A stretch of 64,000 nucleotides of DNA from contig NZ_LMOD01000002.1 in the NCBI RefSeq assembly GCF_001423485.1, positions 88,539 to 152,538 on the forward strand, given 5' to 3'. Below, piece by piece: positions 26,824 through 35,627 of this stretch; the first letter of the stretch is position 1, and each line of letters starts with the position of its first letter. The DNA is from Microbacterium sp. Leaf320. GTDB lineage: Bacteria; Actinomycetota; Actinomycetes; Actinomycetales; Microbacteriaceae. A model generated the notes under the pieces. It was not told where the DNA came from, searched no databases, and was given only the letters and a program-made list of their open reading frames with translations. The translations under genes and the position numbers were made by a program.

Positions 26824-27623
26824 CAGACCAGGTACTCCGCATCGGGGACATCGGTGATGAACATGTAGCCGGGCGCGTGGGTGATGGCGAAGGGAGGCTT
26901 CGAGGCCATGATCGCTGCCTGCGGGGTGACGCCGCAGGCCCAGAACACCGGCACCTCGCCCTCACGCACCTCGGGAGCATCGCCGAAGTCGGGACGAGCC
27001 AGGTCGGCGATGCCGAGGGAGGCAGGATCGCCGATGTGCACCGGAGCACCGTGCACGGCGGGGGTTCGACCGGAGATCTGCACAGCGTCCGCCACGCGAT
27101 CCGCGGGAATCGGTCGCATCGACACGACCATCTCGCCGCTCAGCCGGCCGGCCGGGGTGCAGGGCACAGCGGTGCGGTACATCGGCACGTTGCGCCCGAG
27201 CTCCTGGTGGCGGATCGGGATCCCCGCCTGAACGAGACCGGACTCGAACGTGAAGCTGCATCCGATGAGGAACGAGACGAGGTCGGGATGCTCCGCCCAC
27301 GCCGCGGTCGCATCGGCGACCTCTTCGGCCAGTTCGCCGTCGCGCCAGATGCGATACCGACCGATGTCGGTGCGGATGTCGCTGCCGGGCGCGAGCTTCG
27401 ACTCGACCTCGCCCTGTTCGATGACCTCGAGCACGGGGCACGGCTTCGGGTTCCGCTGCGCGAAGAGCAACGTCTCGAAGGCCCAGTCGGCCGGCACGGA
27501 GATCAGGTTCGCCTGCGTCAGCCCGACCGCGACACCGCTCGTCGGCTCGGCGTGCCCCGCACGGATCGCGGCACGCGCCGCCCGTGCGTCGGCGAGCTGC
27601 CCGGCGGTGGCGACAACGCTCAC
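26823..27623 (-). CDS. DUF1445 putative hydro-lyase (YcsI-like)
   Basis: This 266-aa protein belongs to the D-glutamate cyclase/YcsI family (DUF1445). Diagnostic strings are [34 protein letters not shown] and [22 protein letters not shown]. Mammalian relatives convert D-glutamate to 5-oxo-D-proline, which fits the 5-oxoproline operon. The bacterial reaction is less certain. GTG 27623 is chosen since it lies 1 nt after the pxpA stop and gives the usual family length. A longer frame would overlap pxpA. Confidence 0.88.
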   Translation of the reverse strand: MSVVATAGQLADARAARAAIRAGHAEPTSGVAVGLTQANLISVPADWAFETLLFAQRNPKPCPVLEVIEQGEVESKLAPGSDIRTDIGRYRIWRDGELAEEVADATAAWAEHPDLVSFLIGCSFTFESGLVQAGIPIRHQELGRNVPMYRTAVPCTPAGRLSGEMVVSMRPIPADRVADAVQISGRTPAVHGAPVHIGDPASLGIADLARPDFGDAPEVREGEVPVFWACGVTPQAAIMASKPPFAITHAPGYMFITDVPDAEYLV

Positions 27624-27624
27624 G

Positions 27625-28389
27625 TCAGACTCCCGCGAACGGTGCGATCGTGATGCCGGCATCCTGCAGCATCCGCTTGGTCTCCGCGGCCATCGCCACC
27701 GAGCCCGGGCTGTCGCCGTGCACGCAGATCGACTGCGCGGTGACGGGGACGTCGGTGCCGTCGATCGCGCGGATCACTCCCTCGCCGGCGAGGCGCACCA
27801 TGCGCTCGGCGACGGCCGTGGGATCGTGCAGCACGGAGCCCGGCTCGGTGCGCGAGACGAGCTGACCGTCGGGCTGATACGCCCGGTCGGCGAAGGCCTC
27901 GGCCGCGATCTGCAGGCCCGCGCGCTCGGCCACGTCGAGCACGACGCCTCCGGCCAGCCCCAGCAGCACGAGGCTCGGATCGATCGCGCGGATGGCCGCC
28001 ACCACATCCTTCGACTGCCGCTCATCACGGGCGATCGTGTTGTAGAGCGCTCCGTGCGGCTTGACGTAGGCGACCCGACCGCCGACGGCTGAGGCGAGAC
28101 CGATCAGGGCTCCGAGCTGGTACTCGACATGCGCCTGCAGCGACGCCGAATCGATCTCGACCTTCGTGCGGCCGAAGTTCTCGTAGTCGCGGTATCCGGG
28201 GTGAGCACCGATCACGACGCCACCGGCCACAGCACTCGCGAGGGTCTCGCGGATGCCCTCCGGGCTGCCCGCATGGAAGCCGCACGCCACATTGGCACTC
28301 GTGACGAGGCGCAGCATGCTCTCGTCGTCGCTGACCACCCGATCGGGGACGTTCTCTCCGAGGTCGGAGTTCAGGTCGATCGATGTCAT
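27625..28389 (-). CDS. pxpA: 5-oxoprolinase subunit A (PxpA, LamB/YcsF family)
   Basis: This 254-aa cytosolic protein begins with [10 protein letters not shown] and carries [43 protein letters not shown] and [15 protein letters not shown], all diagnostic of LamB/YcsF. With PxpB and PxpC it forms the ATP-dependent 5-oxoprolinase. It sits between the transporter (4 nt gap) and the DUF1445 gene. The gene content matches the Bacillus subtilis ycsFGI-kipIA cluster in a different order. Confidence 0.95.
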   Translation of the reverse strand: MTSIDLNSDLGENVPDRVVSDDESMLRLVTSANVACGFHAGSPEGIRETLASAVAGGVVIGAHPGYRDYENFGRTKVEIDSASLQAHVEYQLGALIGLASAVGGRVAYVKPHGALYNTIARDERQSKDVVAAIRAIDPSLVLLGLAGGVVLDVAERAGLQIAAEAFADRAYQPDGQLVSRTEPGSVLHDPTAVAERMVRLAGEGVIRAIDGTDVPVTAQSICVHGDSPGSVAMAAETKRMLQDAGITIAPFAGV

Positions 28390-28393
28390 GGGG

Positions 28394-29671
28394 TCACGCT
28401 CCGATTCCGAGGAAGGCGAAGATGGGGCCCACCGAGACGATGCCCATGTACCAGGTGAGCAGCGTCACGAGCGTACCGGCGACGAGCAGCCACATCGGGT
28501 ACTTCTTCGAACCGAGGAGGTCACGGCGGAACCAGCCGATGTACATGAAGACCGTAAGGCCGATGGGAAGGATCAATCCGTTGAAGCCGCCCACGAAGAC
28601 GAGGATCGCAGCCGGCGCGGTGCCGATCGAGAGGTAGACGATCAGCGAGACGACGATGAAGGCGACGGTCGCGAGCTGCAGCGGCCAGCCGCCCTTGAGC
28701 TTCTTCGTGAAGGTCGAGAGGAAGGTCGCCGACGTGTACGCCGCCCCGATGACCGAGCTGATCGCGGCGGCCCAGAAGATGGCACCGAAGATGCGCAGTC
28801 CCGCGTCGCCGAGCACGGCACCGAAGGCCTGACCCGCGGGGTTCGCCGCCTGGCTCGAGAGATCGAGCGAGACACCCGAGGCGACCACACCGAGGATCGC
28901 GAGGAACAGCACGTAGCGCATGACGCCGGTGACGAGGATGCCGTTCGCCGCGGCGCGCATCACGGGGCCCGCCTGCTCGGGACCCGTGTGACCCGAGTCG
29001 AGGTACCGGTGGGCGCCCGAGTAGGTGATGTATCCGCCGACTGTCCCGCCGACGATCGTGGTGATGGTGGCGAAGTTGAGCTCATCCGGCACGAACGTCT
29101 GCCGCAGCGCCTCGCCGATCGGCGGCTGAGCGATGACGGCGACGACAACGGTCATCACGATCATGCCGATGCCGAGCACGACCAACACGATGTCCATCAC
29201 CGGCCCTGCCTTCTTGATCAGGAAGATGATGATGGCGAGGGCCGCAGTGAGCATGCCGCCGAGCTTCGGGTCGATGCCGAGCAGCGCGTTCAGCCCGAGG
29301 CCACCACCGGCGATGTTGCCGATGTTGAAGGCCAGGCCGCCGATCACGACGAGCACGGCGATGACGTGGCCCGAGAAGGGGATGGCACGGTTGGCGAGCT
29401 CTCCGGCACGCATGCCGGAGGAGGTGATCATGCGCCAGATGTTCAGCTGCACTGCGATGTCGACGAGGATCGAGACCAGGATCGCGAAGGCGAAGGCCGC
29501 GCCCATCGTCGCGGTGAAGGTGGCGGTCTGCGTGATGAATCCGGGGCCGATGGCGCTGGTGGCCATCAGGAAGATCGCGCCGATCACGGCACTGCGGCCG
29601 GCGCGCCTCTTGGCGGCGGAGAGCCGGACTTCGTCTTCTGCGGACAGCGGGGCTGCGGTGTTCTCAGACAT
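28394..29671 (-). CDS. Nramp-like transporter of the 5-oxoproline operon (YcsG-like)
   Basis: This is a 425-aa inner-membrane protein with about 11 hydrophobic helices. The first helix contains [20 protein letters not shown], the Nramp-superfamily pattern (SAIGPGF in place of the metal-binding DPGN). Loss of the metal-site residues and the operon context suggest that it imports an organic solute such as 5-oxoproline rather than a divalent metal. That is inference. ATG 29671 begins [14 protein letters not shown]. The frame is open 37 codons upstream but would run through the operator. It is the first gene of the operon. Confidence 0.85.
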   Translation of the reverse strand: MSENTAAPLSAEDEVRLSAAKRRAGRSAVIGAIFLMATSAIGPGFITQTATFTATMGAAFAFAILVSILVDIAVQLNIWRMITSSGMRAGELANRAIPFSGHVIAVLVVIGGLAFNIGNIAGGGLGLNALLGIDPKLGGMLTAALAIIIFLIKKAGPVMDIVLVVLGIGMIVMTVVVAVIAQPPIGEALRQTFVPDELNFATITTIVGGTVGGYITYSGAHRYLDSGHTGPEQAGPVMRAAANGILVTGVMRYVLFLAILGVVASGVSLDLSSQAANPAGQAFGAVLGDAGLRIFGAIFWAAAISSVIGAAYTSATFLSTFTKKLKGGWPLQLATVAFIVVSLIVYLSIGTAPAAILVFVGGFNGLILPIGLTVFMYIGWFRRDLLGSKKYPMWLLVAGTLVTLLTWYMGIVSVGPIFAFLGIGA

Positions 29672-29728
29672 TGCGGGGGATTTCCCATCGTCGTTGGTGG
29701 GTGTCGAGTGCACCCAGTGTAGAACGGA

Positions 29729-29746
29729 TTGAGCAATATTGTTCAA
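29729..29746. promoter_or_regulatory. GntR/FadR-type operator, divergent promoter region
   Basis: TTGAGCAATATTGTTCAA has the symmetric form TTGAnCAATATTGnTCAA, 18 bp, in an AT-rich island. It lies 57 nt upstream of the Nramp-like start and 98 nt upstream of the GntR start, so it could control both directions. Confidence 0.75.
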
Positions 29747-29832
29747 CAACTTTGTTTCCGCTGTGCTACGACGGAGTTCCATTCGCGTAATGGCCGAGAC
29801 CGGCGGTCGAACGATCCGTAGCGACCCCCGCC

Positions 29833-29838
29833 TACGAT
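29833..29838 (+). promoter_or_regulatory. Putative -10 box of the GntR gene (leaderless)
   Basis: TACGAT is followed by the 6 nt GAAGGC and ATG 29845, the same hexamer and spacing as the DUF3000 gene. Confidence 0.55.
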
Positions 29839-29844
29839 GAAGGC

Positions 29845-30501
29845 ATGAACCAGCAGGGCATGCTCGCCGATGCGCTCCGACAGCAGATCATCGACGGAGC
29901 CTTCGCGCCCGGTTCACGGCTGTCGGAGTCGGCCATCGCCGAGCACTTCGCCGTCTCACGCAACACCCTGCGCGAGGCGTTCCGCGCCCTCTCCGAGCAG
30001 GGACTCCTCGAACACGTCCCGCACCGCGGCGTCTCCGTCGCCTCGCCGTCGATCGCCGACGTCATCGACATCTATCGCGCACGCCGCATCATCGAATGCA
30101 CCGCGCTCCTGCACTCCGAGCCCGAGCATCCGGCGGTCCAGCGGATGCAGGAGGCGGTGCTCGCCGCAGAGGCGGCCGCCCAGGATGCGGTCCTCGACGA
30201 CTCCGAGACCTGGCGCGCGGTCGGGAGCGCGAACATGGCGTTCCACGTCGCTCTGGTGGCTCTGGCCGACAGCCCGCGGCTGGCGCGCACCTATCGGGAT
30301 CTGGCGGCAGAACTGAGACTGGCCTTCCTGAAGATCGACGACCCCCGATCGCTGCACGAGCCGTTCGTCCGCAAGAACCGCGCCGTGCTCGACACGTTCC
30401 TCACGCAAGGGGCCCAGGCCGGAGCCGACGAGCTCGAGCGCTACCTCGTGCAATCGGAGCGCGTCGTCCTCGGCGCGTTCGCCCGCATGCAGTTGGGGTG
30501 A
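29845..30501 (+). CDS. GntR family regulator, FadR/FCD subfamily
   Basis: This 218-aa DNA-binding protein has an N-terminal winged helix (LRQQIIDGAFAPGSRLSESA, then AEHFAVSRNTLREAFRALSE) and a C-terminal all-helical FCD ligand domain (about 75-215). It is divergent from the 5-oxoproline operon and shares a 173-nt promoter region holding a clear GntR-type palindrome. Control of that operon by 5-oxoproline or a related acid is the likeliest role, by context. Confidence 0.9.
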   Translation: MNQQGMLADALRQQIIDGAFAPGSRLSESAIAEHFAVSRNTLREAFRALSEQGLLEHVPHRGVSVASPSIADVIDIYRARRIIECTALLHSEPEHPAVQRMQEAVLAAEAAAQDAVLDDSETWRAVGSANMAFHVALVALADSPRLARTYRDLAAELRLAFLKIDDPRSLHEPFVRKNRAVLDTFLTQGAQAGADELERYLVQSERVVLGAFARMQLG

Positions 30502-30536
30502 GTTGTTCCGCAGGGCAGCGAACCGGGTGAACCACA

Positions 30537-30553
30537 GGATCTGAGACAGATCC
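30537..30553. terminator. Short hairpin between GntR and TetR genes
   Basis: GGATCT (30537-30542) and AGATCC (30548-30553) form a 6-bp stem with a 5-nt loop between convergent genes. It is weak on its own. Confidence 0.35.
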
Positions 30554-30563
30554 CGTTCCGCAC

Positions 30564-31229
30564 TCAGCCCTCCGAGCGGAGCGCGCCGGACGCGCGCGTT
30601 CGTACGTCCGGGTCGCGCGGAGCGAGCTGCAGCGGCAGGGGCGAGTCCGGCCTGGGGAGGCCGTAGAGCCGATGCACCCAGCGCCTCGCGTCTTCGAGCG
30701 GATAGGTGTCGCCGTAGACGGCGTACTTCATGAATATGCCTTCGAGGGTGCTGCGCAGCATGACCTCTTCGAGTGCGGGGTCTGTCGCGCCGCGCTCCCG
30801 GAAGATCTCCCGCACGATGTTCTCCGAGAGGGTCGCCTGCTCCGCATGCCGCTCCTCCGCCTCGGCGTACAGACGGTGGGTGCTCGGCTGCTGCTGCATC
30901 GCGAACACCGCTCGCTGCACCGGCAGTGCATAACCGGTGGCCGTGAGAGCGCCATCGATGATGCCGGCCAGACGCAGATCGGCGGGGCCCTCGACCTGGG
31001 GAATCCCGAACAGCACGTCGAACCAGCTGTCGAGCACAGCCGCGATCAGCTGGTCCTTGCCACCGAAATGGTAGTTCGCCAAACCCTGCGCGACGCCCGC
31101 GCGGCGAGTGATCTCGGCGATGCTCGCACCCGAGACACCGCGCTCTGCGAACAATTCGATCGCAGCCTCCAGGATGACTTTGCGGGAGCGCTCCCGTGCC
31201 AGGCGATTCAGCTCGTCGTTGCGCGTCAT
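30564..31229 (-). CDS. TetR family transcriptional regulator
   Basis: This 221-aa repressor has an N-terminal helix-turn-helix (VILEAAIELFAERGVSGASI, AEITRRAGVAQGLANYHFGG) and a C-terminal ligand domain resembling TetR_C_6/BetI-like members. ATG 31229 is preceded by GGAGGT. It is divergent from the DUF1266 gene across 118 nt holding an AT-rich segment and an imperfect inverted repeat. The effector and target are unknown. Auto-regulation and control of the DUF1266 gene are plausible. Confidence 0.88.
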   Translation of the reverse strand: MTRNDELNRLARERSRKVILEAAIELFAERGVSGASIAEITRRAGVAQGLANYHFGGKDQLIAAVLDSWFDVLFGIPQVEGPADLRLAGIIDGALTATGYALPVQRAVFAMQQQPSTHRLYAEAEERHAEQATLSENIVREIFRERGATDPALEEVMLRSTLEGIFMKYAVYGDTYPLEDARRWVHRLYGLPRPDSPLPLQLAPRDPDVRTRASGALRSEG

Positions 31230-31282
31230 GTCTAGTCCACCTCCCCAGGATTGGACGACTCGGAAAATGGATCCGAAACCTA

Positions 31283-31309
31283 TATATTACTGATTGAACG
31301 GCTATTCAA
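31283..31309. promoter_or_regulatory. AT-rich promoter region and candidate TetR site
   Basis: TATATT (31283-31288) could serve as a -10 in this divergent region. TTGAACGGCTATTCAA (31294-31309) has 5-bp perfect arms and is a candidate TetR site. The site is weak. Confidence 0.4.
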
Positions 31310-31347
31310 GCTTTGCGTGTCGGCAGTGCAGCGACGGAAGGAGTGCG

Positions 31348-32151
31348 ATGCATCCCCTCTCGTGGATCCTGCCCGCCTCCAGATTTCCGGCGTCGAGCGA
31401 ATATGCGACTTCCGATGCCGCGGCGAACGAGATCGCGCTCGGGTTCCTGCAGATCCGTGCGGTTCCGTCCGGTGCGTGGAACGATCCGACCGCCTCAGAG
31501 CTCGGTGACGACGAGAAGCAGGCTCTGATCGATCAGTGGGGAATCCACTCGCGGCAGGACTGGCTCGGGATGATCGAGCACCTGACGACGGTGCGCCGTC
31601 GCCGCCACGCGTGGATGCTGCATCTCGCCGTGCGCAACGACCTCGCCACCAGGCTGGGCCGCGCGCCGAGAACACGGGAGTGGCTCGACGCGATCGCCGC
31701 AGACGGCGGTGATGCGCGTGACGCGCATCCGTTCGTCGCGGGCATCGAGCACATCGAACGCGAGCTCCGCCGCCGCGTCGGAGATGACATCGTGACTTCG
31801 GACGTGTACGTCCGAACGCTCGACGCCTATGCGCTGGGCCAGGCCGTCGCCCTGACGACCTGGGGCGTGGCGCTCGGATACTCAGACCTCGCCGAGGCCC
31901 GCAGGATCATCCACCGGATAAACGTCGACGCCCGTCCGTGCTTCGTGTCCTGGGCGGACTTCGGACTCAGCTACCTCGCCGGCCGCATCATGCATTGGAG
32001 CGACGGCACCCTCGACGAGGACTCGTTCGCGAAGTACGGCGGAGGGTGGCACGACTTCAAGGAGGCTGCGTCGGCGAAACGTCACGGCCCCTGGGCGACC
32101 CTCCCCTGGCCCGCCCCCATAGAACTCAGGTCGCCACACCCGATCGGCTGA
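31348..32151 (+). CDS. DUF1266 family protein
   Basis: This 267-aa cytosolic protein contains IDQWGIHSRQDWLGMIEHL, then RTLDAYALGQAVALTTWGVA, the block ending CFVSWADFGLSYLAGRIMHW, and a C-terminal HDFKEAASAKRHGPWATLPW. This is the DUF1266 pattern, of unknown function. Two such domains occur in some enterobacterial proteins, but here there is one. ATG 31348 follows GGAAGGAG at 5 nt. The frame is open 18 codons further but that would run into the inverted repeat. It is divergent from the TetR gene. Confidence 0.8.
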   Translation: MHPLSWILPASRFPASSEYATSDAAANEIALGFLQIRAVPSGAWNDPTASELGDDEKQALIDQWGIHSRQDWLGMIEHLTTVRRRRHAWMLHLAVRNDLATRLGRAPRTREWLDAIAADGGDARDAHPFVAGIEHIERELRRRVGDDIVTSDVYVRTLDAYALGQAVALTTWGVALGYSDLAEARRIIHRINVDARPCFVSWADFGLSYLAGRIMHWSDGTLDEDSFAKYGGGWHDFKEAASAKRHGPWATLPWPAPIELRSPHPIG

Positions 32152-32163
32152 CCGCCCGGAATC

Positions 32164-32206
32164 ACGGATGCGGACCAACCTGGAGGGGCGTCCGGTCCGC
32201 GTCCGT
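32164..32206. terminator. Hairpin between DUF1266 gene and cebR
   Basis: A 13-bp stem with one G-T wobble (32164-32176 with 32194-32206) and a 17-nt loop lies between convergent genes. Confidence 0.6.
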
Positions 32207-32249
32207 GTCATCTCCCCCTCCGCCGGCGATATCCGGCGACCGCAAGTCG

Positions 32250-33245
32250 CTACGACGAGGCGCGCACCACCAGCTCGGTCGGCAGGATCGTGGTGTGCTC
32301 GGGGTCGCGCCCCGCGAGGCGGGACAGCAGGACTCCGGCCATCGCCTCGCCCTGGGCGTACATCGGCTGTCGCATGGTCGTGAGCTGCGGATCGGTGCTC
32401 AGCGCGACGGACGAATCGTCGAACCCGACCAGCGCGACGTCTTCGGGAACACGGATGCCGGCGGCGCGCAGCGCCGTCAGCGCTCCCCGCGCCATGAGGT
32501 CGCTGGCCACGAAGATGGCGTCGGGGCGACCGGCCGCGAGTATTCGGCGCGCGGCATCCGCTCCGCTTCCCTCGCTGTAGTCGCCGGCCTCCTCCGCGAA
32601 CGGCGACAGCCCCGCATCGGCGAGCGCCCCGCGGAACCCCTGCACACGATCGACCGACGACACCATCGTCAGTGGGCCGGAGATCGTGGCGATGCGGGTG
32701 CGTCCCGTCTCGATCAGGTGCGCGGTCGCCGTGCGGGCACCCGCGACGTTGTCGACGTCGACCACATAGTCGCCCTCGCGGATCCGCACGGGTCGGCCGC
32801 CCCAGACCACCGGCACCGCGTCGGCCACCCTGTCGATGAACGCGTCACTGGTGTGGTGCGACACGATCAGCGCGCCGTCGACGCCGCCGTTGCGCACGAA
32901 GCTCGTCATCTTGTCGCCCGGGTCGTCACTCGCGATGAGCAGGTTGAGCAGGTAGTCGGAACCTCGGAGCGCTCCGGTGATGCCCGCGACGATCGCCGCG
33001 AAGAACGGATCGCCGAAGAAGCGCGTGGTGTCCTCGGGCACGATCAGGGCGATCGCGTGCGTCTGCCGCGAGGCGAGCGAGCGCGCCGCGCGGTTGGGCA
33101 CGTAGCTGAGCTCGTCGATGGCCCGCTTCACGGCGTCGAGCGCCTCAGGACTCACCGCGGTCGACCCGTTGACGACGCGCGACACCGTCGATCGCGAGAC
33201 TCCGGCGGCCGATGCCACCTCTTCGATGGTCGCTCGTAGTGACAC
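32250..33245 (-). CDS. cebR: LacI family cellobiose repressor (CebR-like)
   Basis: This 331-aa regulator has an N-terminal LacI helix-turn-helix (TIEEVASAAGVSRSTVSRVV), hinge helix SLASRQT and a periplasmic-binding-like ligand domain. It is the last gene of the cellobiose locus, 55 nt after bglC. In Streptomyces, CebR binds TGGGAGCGCTCCCA and is released by cellobiose or cellotriose. Two perfect copies of exactly that site stand upstream of cebE here, which strongly supports this assignment. cebR is usually divergent from cebEFG, but here it is co-directional at the end. Confidence 0.9.
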   Translation of the reverse strand: MSLRATIEEVASAAGVSRSTVSRVVNGSTAVSPEALDAVKRAIDELSYVPNRAARSLASRQTHAIALIVPEDTTRFFGDPFFAAIVAGITGALRGSDYLLNLLIASDDPGDKMTSFVRNGGVDGALIVSHHTSDAFIDRVADAVPVVWGGRPVRIREGDYVVDVDNVAGARTATAHLIETGRTRIATISGPLTMVSSVDRVQGFRGALADAGLSPFAEEAGDYSEGSGADAARRILAAGRPDAIFVASDLMARGALTALRAAGIRVPEDVALVGFDDSSVALSTDPQLTTMRQPMYAQGEAMAGVLLSRLAGRDPEHTTILPTELVVRASS

Positions 33246-33300
33246 GACTCTCCCTCCGTCCGACGGCGAAGCCGGATGCTCCCTGGTTCGCCGCCCGGCG

Positions 33301-34731
33301 TCAGAGAGCGCGAGCGGCGATGATGCGAGCGTACTCCCGACCGGAGTCCTTCAGACTCCGCTCCTGGGTGTCGTAATCGACGCGCACGATGCCGAAGCGC
33401 TTGTCATACCCCCACGCCCATTCGAAGTTGTCGAACATCGACCAGTAGAAGTAGCCGCGGACGTCGACTCCGGCCTCCGCCGCATCGAGAACCGCCGCGA
33501 GGTGCAGGCGCAGGAACTCGGTGCGGTCGTCGTCATGCACGCGCGTCTCGCCGTCTTCTACCACCGCGACGTCGTCATAGGCTGCGCCGTTCTCGGTCAT
33601 GTAGAGCACGGTGCCCGCGGGCTCGGCGTACTCGGTCCACACCCTCTGCAACAGGCGGGTCAGCCCCTCGGGCTGCACCTCCCAGTTCTGCGCGGTGCGC
33701 GGCAGACCGCGCTCGACCGAGTGGATGCCCTCGCTCGACGGGTAGGGGCTGCGTCCGACACGGTCGGTCGCGGGTCCTCCGCTGACCGGAGCGACCTCGG
33801 GCGCCGTGCCCGAGAGGAAGTCGCCGTGGTAGTAGTTGACGCCCTGCGTGTCGATGGGCTGCGAGATCACAGCAAGGTCGCCGTCGTGAACGGCATCCGT
33901 GAAGCGCGCCACCGCGTCGGCATCCACCGCCCTGATGTCCCTGATGATGTCGTCCGGGTACACGCCGCGATAGATCGGGTCGAGGAACCAGCGGTTGAAC
34001 TGGCCGTCGACGCGGCGGGCGGCGTCGACGTCGGCCGGGTTCGAGGGATCGGCCGGGTCGGCGACGGTGTGGTTCAGCGTGATGCCGAGGTTCAGGCTCG
34101 CGTCGCGCCCACGCAGCTCGCGCACCGTCTCACCGTGTGCGAGCAGGAGGTGGTGGGCTGCGAGCAGGCCCTCGGCGACGCTCGTGTGGCCGGGTGCGTG
34201 CTCGCCGCCGGTGTAGGAGAGGAACGACGAGCACCACGGCTCGTTCAGGGTGGTCCACACGTTCACCCGGTCGCCCAGGGCGTCGTGCATCGTCCCCGCG
34301 TACTCGAGGAACCGACTCACGGTGTCGCGGTTGGTCCATCCGCCGGTCTCCTGCAGCGCCTGCGGCATGTCCCAGTGGTACAGCGTCAGCCACGGCAGGA
34401 TGTCGTTCGCGAGCAGCTCGTCGACCAGGCGCTCGTAGAAGTCGACGCCCTTCGCGTTCACGGCCCCGCCGTCAGGCCGCACCCGCGACCAGGAGGTCGA
34501 GAATCGGTAGGTCTGCAGTCCGAGCTCTTTCATCAGAGCGACGTCCTGCGGATAGCGGTGATAGTGGTCGCACGCCACGTCTCCGTTGTCGCCGCCGATG
34601 ACTGCACCGGGCACCGTGCTGAAGGCATCCCAGATCGATGCGGTGCGCCCGTCTTCGAAAGCCGCCCCCTCGATCTGGTACGCCGCGGTCGCGGCGCCGA
34701 ACAGGAAGTTCTCGGGGAAGGCTCGGGTCAT
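33301..34731 (-). CDS. bglC: GH1 beta-glucosidase (BglC)
   Basis: This 476-aa cytosolic enzyme hydrolyses cellobiose and short cello-oligosaccharides to glucose. GH1 features are FLFGAATAAYQIEGA, the acid/base Glu164 in TLNEPW, and the nucleophile Glu380 in MTENG, then YWSMFDNFEWAWGY. Two in-frame ATGs compete. That at 34740 overlaps the cebG stop (ATGA) but has AAAGGA directly against it. That at 34731 has the same AAAGGA 8 nt upstream and gives the normal GH1 N-terminus, so it is preferred. Confidence 0.93.
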   Translation of the reverse strand: MTRAFPENFLFGAATAAYQIEGAAFEDGRTASIWDAFSTVPGAVIGGDNGDVACDHYHRYPQDVALMKELGLQTYRFSTSWSRVRPDGGAVNAKGVDFYERLVDELLANDILPWLTLYHWDMPQALQETGGWTNRDTVSRFLEYAGTMHDALGDRVNVWTTLNEPWCSSFLSYTGGEHAPGHTSVAEGLLAAHHLLLAHGETVRELRGRDASLNLGITLNHTVADPADPSNPADVDAARRVDGQFNRWFLDPIYRGVYPDDIIRDIRAVDADAVARFTDAVHDGDLAVISQPIDTQGVNYYHGDFLSGTAPEVAPVSGGPATDRVGRSPYPSSEGIHSVERGLPRTAQNWEVQPEGLTRLLQRVWTEYAEPAGTVLYMTENGAAYDDVAVVEDGETRVHDDDRTEFLRLHLAAVLDAAEAGVDVRGYFYWSMFDNFEWAWGYDKRFGIVRVDYDTQERSLKDSGREYARIIAARAL

Positions 34732-34736
34732 AGGGG

Positions 34737-35627
34737 TCATCCTTTCACCGCGCCCGCCATGATGCCACTGACCAGCTGCCGACCCGCCACAACGAACAGG
34801 ACGAGCAGCGGAAGGGTGGCGAGCACGGCTCCGGCGAGCACGATCGAGTAGTCGATGTAATAGCCGGACTGCAGCTGGCTGAGCGCCGTCTGCAGAGTCG
34901 GGTTCTGCGGGGAGAGCACGATCAGCGGCCAGAGATAGTCGGTCCAGGCCGTCATGAAGGTGAAGAGTCCGAGGATCGCCATCGCGGGCCGCGCCGCCGG
35001 GATCCCGACCGTGAGGAACGTGCGGAACTGGTTCGCGCCGTCCATGCGTGCCGCCTCGATGAGCTCATCGGGAATCACGTCGACCAGATACTGGCGCATG
35101 AAGAAGACGCCGAACGCGGTGACCAGAGTCGGCACGATGACCGCGCCGATCGACCCCGTCCAGCCGAGCTCGCGCATCAGCATGAACAGCGGGATGATGC
35201 CGAGCTGCGTCGGGATCGCCATGGTCGCGATCACGAAGATCATCAGCCCGTCGCGGCCCTTGAAGCGCAGCTTGGCGAACGCGTAGCCCGCGAGCGTAGA
35301 GAAAGTCACCACCGACAGCGTGATGATCGCCGAGATGAGGAAGGAGTTGCCGAGAGCGAGCCAGAAGGGGATCGCGTCGAACACCTTGGCGGCGTTGGCG
35401 AAGAAGTTGCCGCCGGGGATCAGCGGCAGAGTCTCGCCGCGGGTCGCGTTGGTGCCGCTCGCCACGACCACGGACCACCAGAGCGGGTAGACGCTGCCGA
35501 TGATGAACGCGGCGAGCAGCCCGTAGGTGAGGAATCCGGGGCGGCTGCCGATTCCGGCGTTTCCGCCGACGGCTCCGCGGCGCCTGCGGATCTTCTCAGG
35601 GACGCTGAGTGCCTGGGTGGCGGTCAT
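34737..35627 (-). CDS. cebG: Cellobiose ABC transporter permease (CebG)
   Basis: This 296-aa inner-membrane subunit of a CUT1 sugar importer has six expected helices and the EAA loop LIEAARMDGANQFRTFLTVG. It pairs with CebF and is supplied by CebE. No ATPase gene is present, as in Streptomyces, where the shared MsiK drives the system from elsewhere. ATG 35627 overlaps the cebF stop (ATGA). The assignment as cellobiose-specific rests on locus structure and the CebR boxes. Confidence 0.88.
   Translation of the reverse strand: MTATQALSVPEKIRRRRGAVGGNAGIGSRPGFLTYGLLAAFIIGSVYPLWWSVVVASGTNATRGETLPLIPGGNFFANAAKVFDAIPFWLALGNSFLISAIITLSVVTFSTLAGYAFAKLRFKGRDGLMIFVIATMAIPTQLGIIPLFMLMRELGWTGSIGAVIVPTLVTAFGVFFMRQYLVDVIPDELIEAARMDGANQFRTFLTVGIPAARPAMAILGLFTFMTAWTDYLWPLIVLSPQNPTLQTALSQLQSGYYIDYSIVLAGAVLATLPLLVLFVVAGRQLVSGIMAGAVKG

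Noticed and set aside
31183..31196. CebR-like palindrome CGGGAGCGCTCCCG
   Set aside because: It lies inside the tetR coding sequence (RERSR codons) and differs from TGGGAGCGCTCCCA at both end positions.
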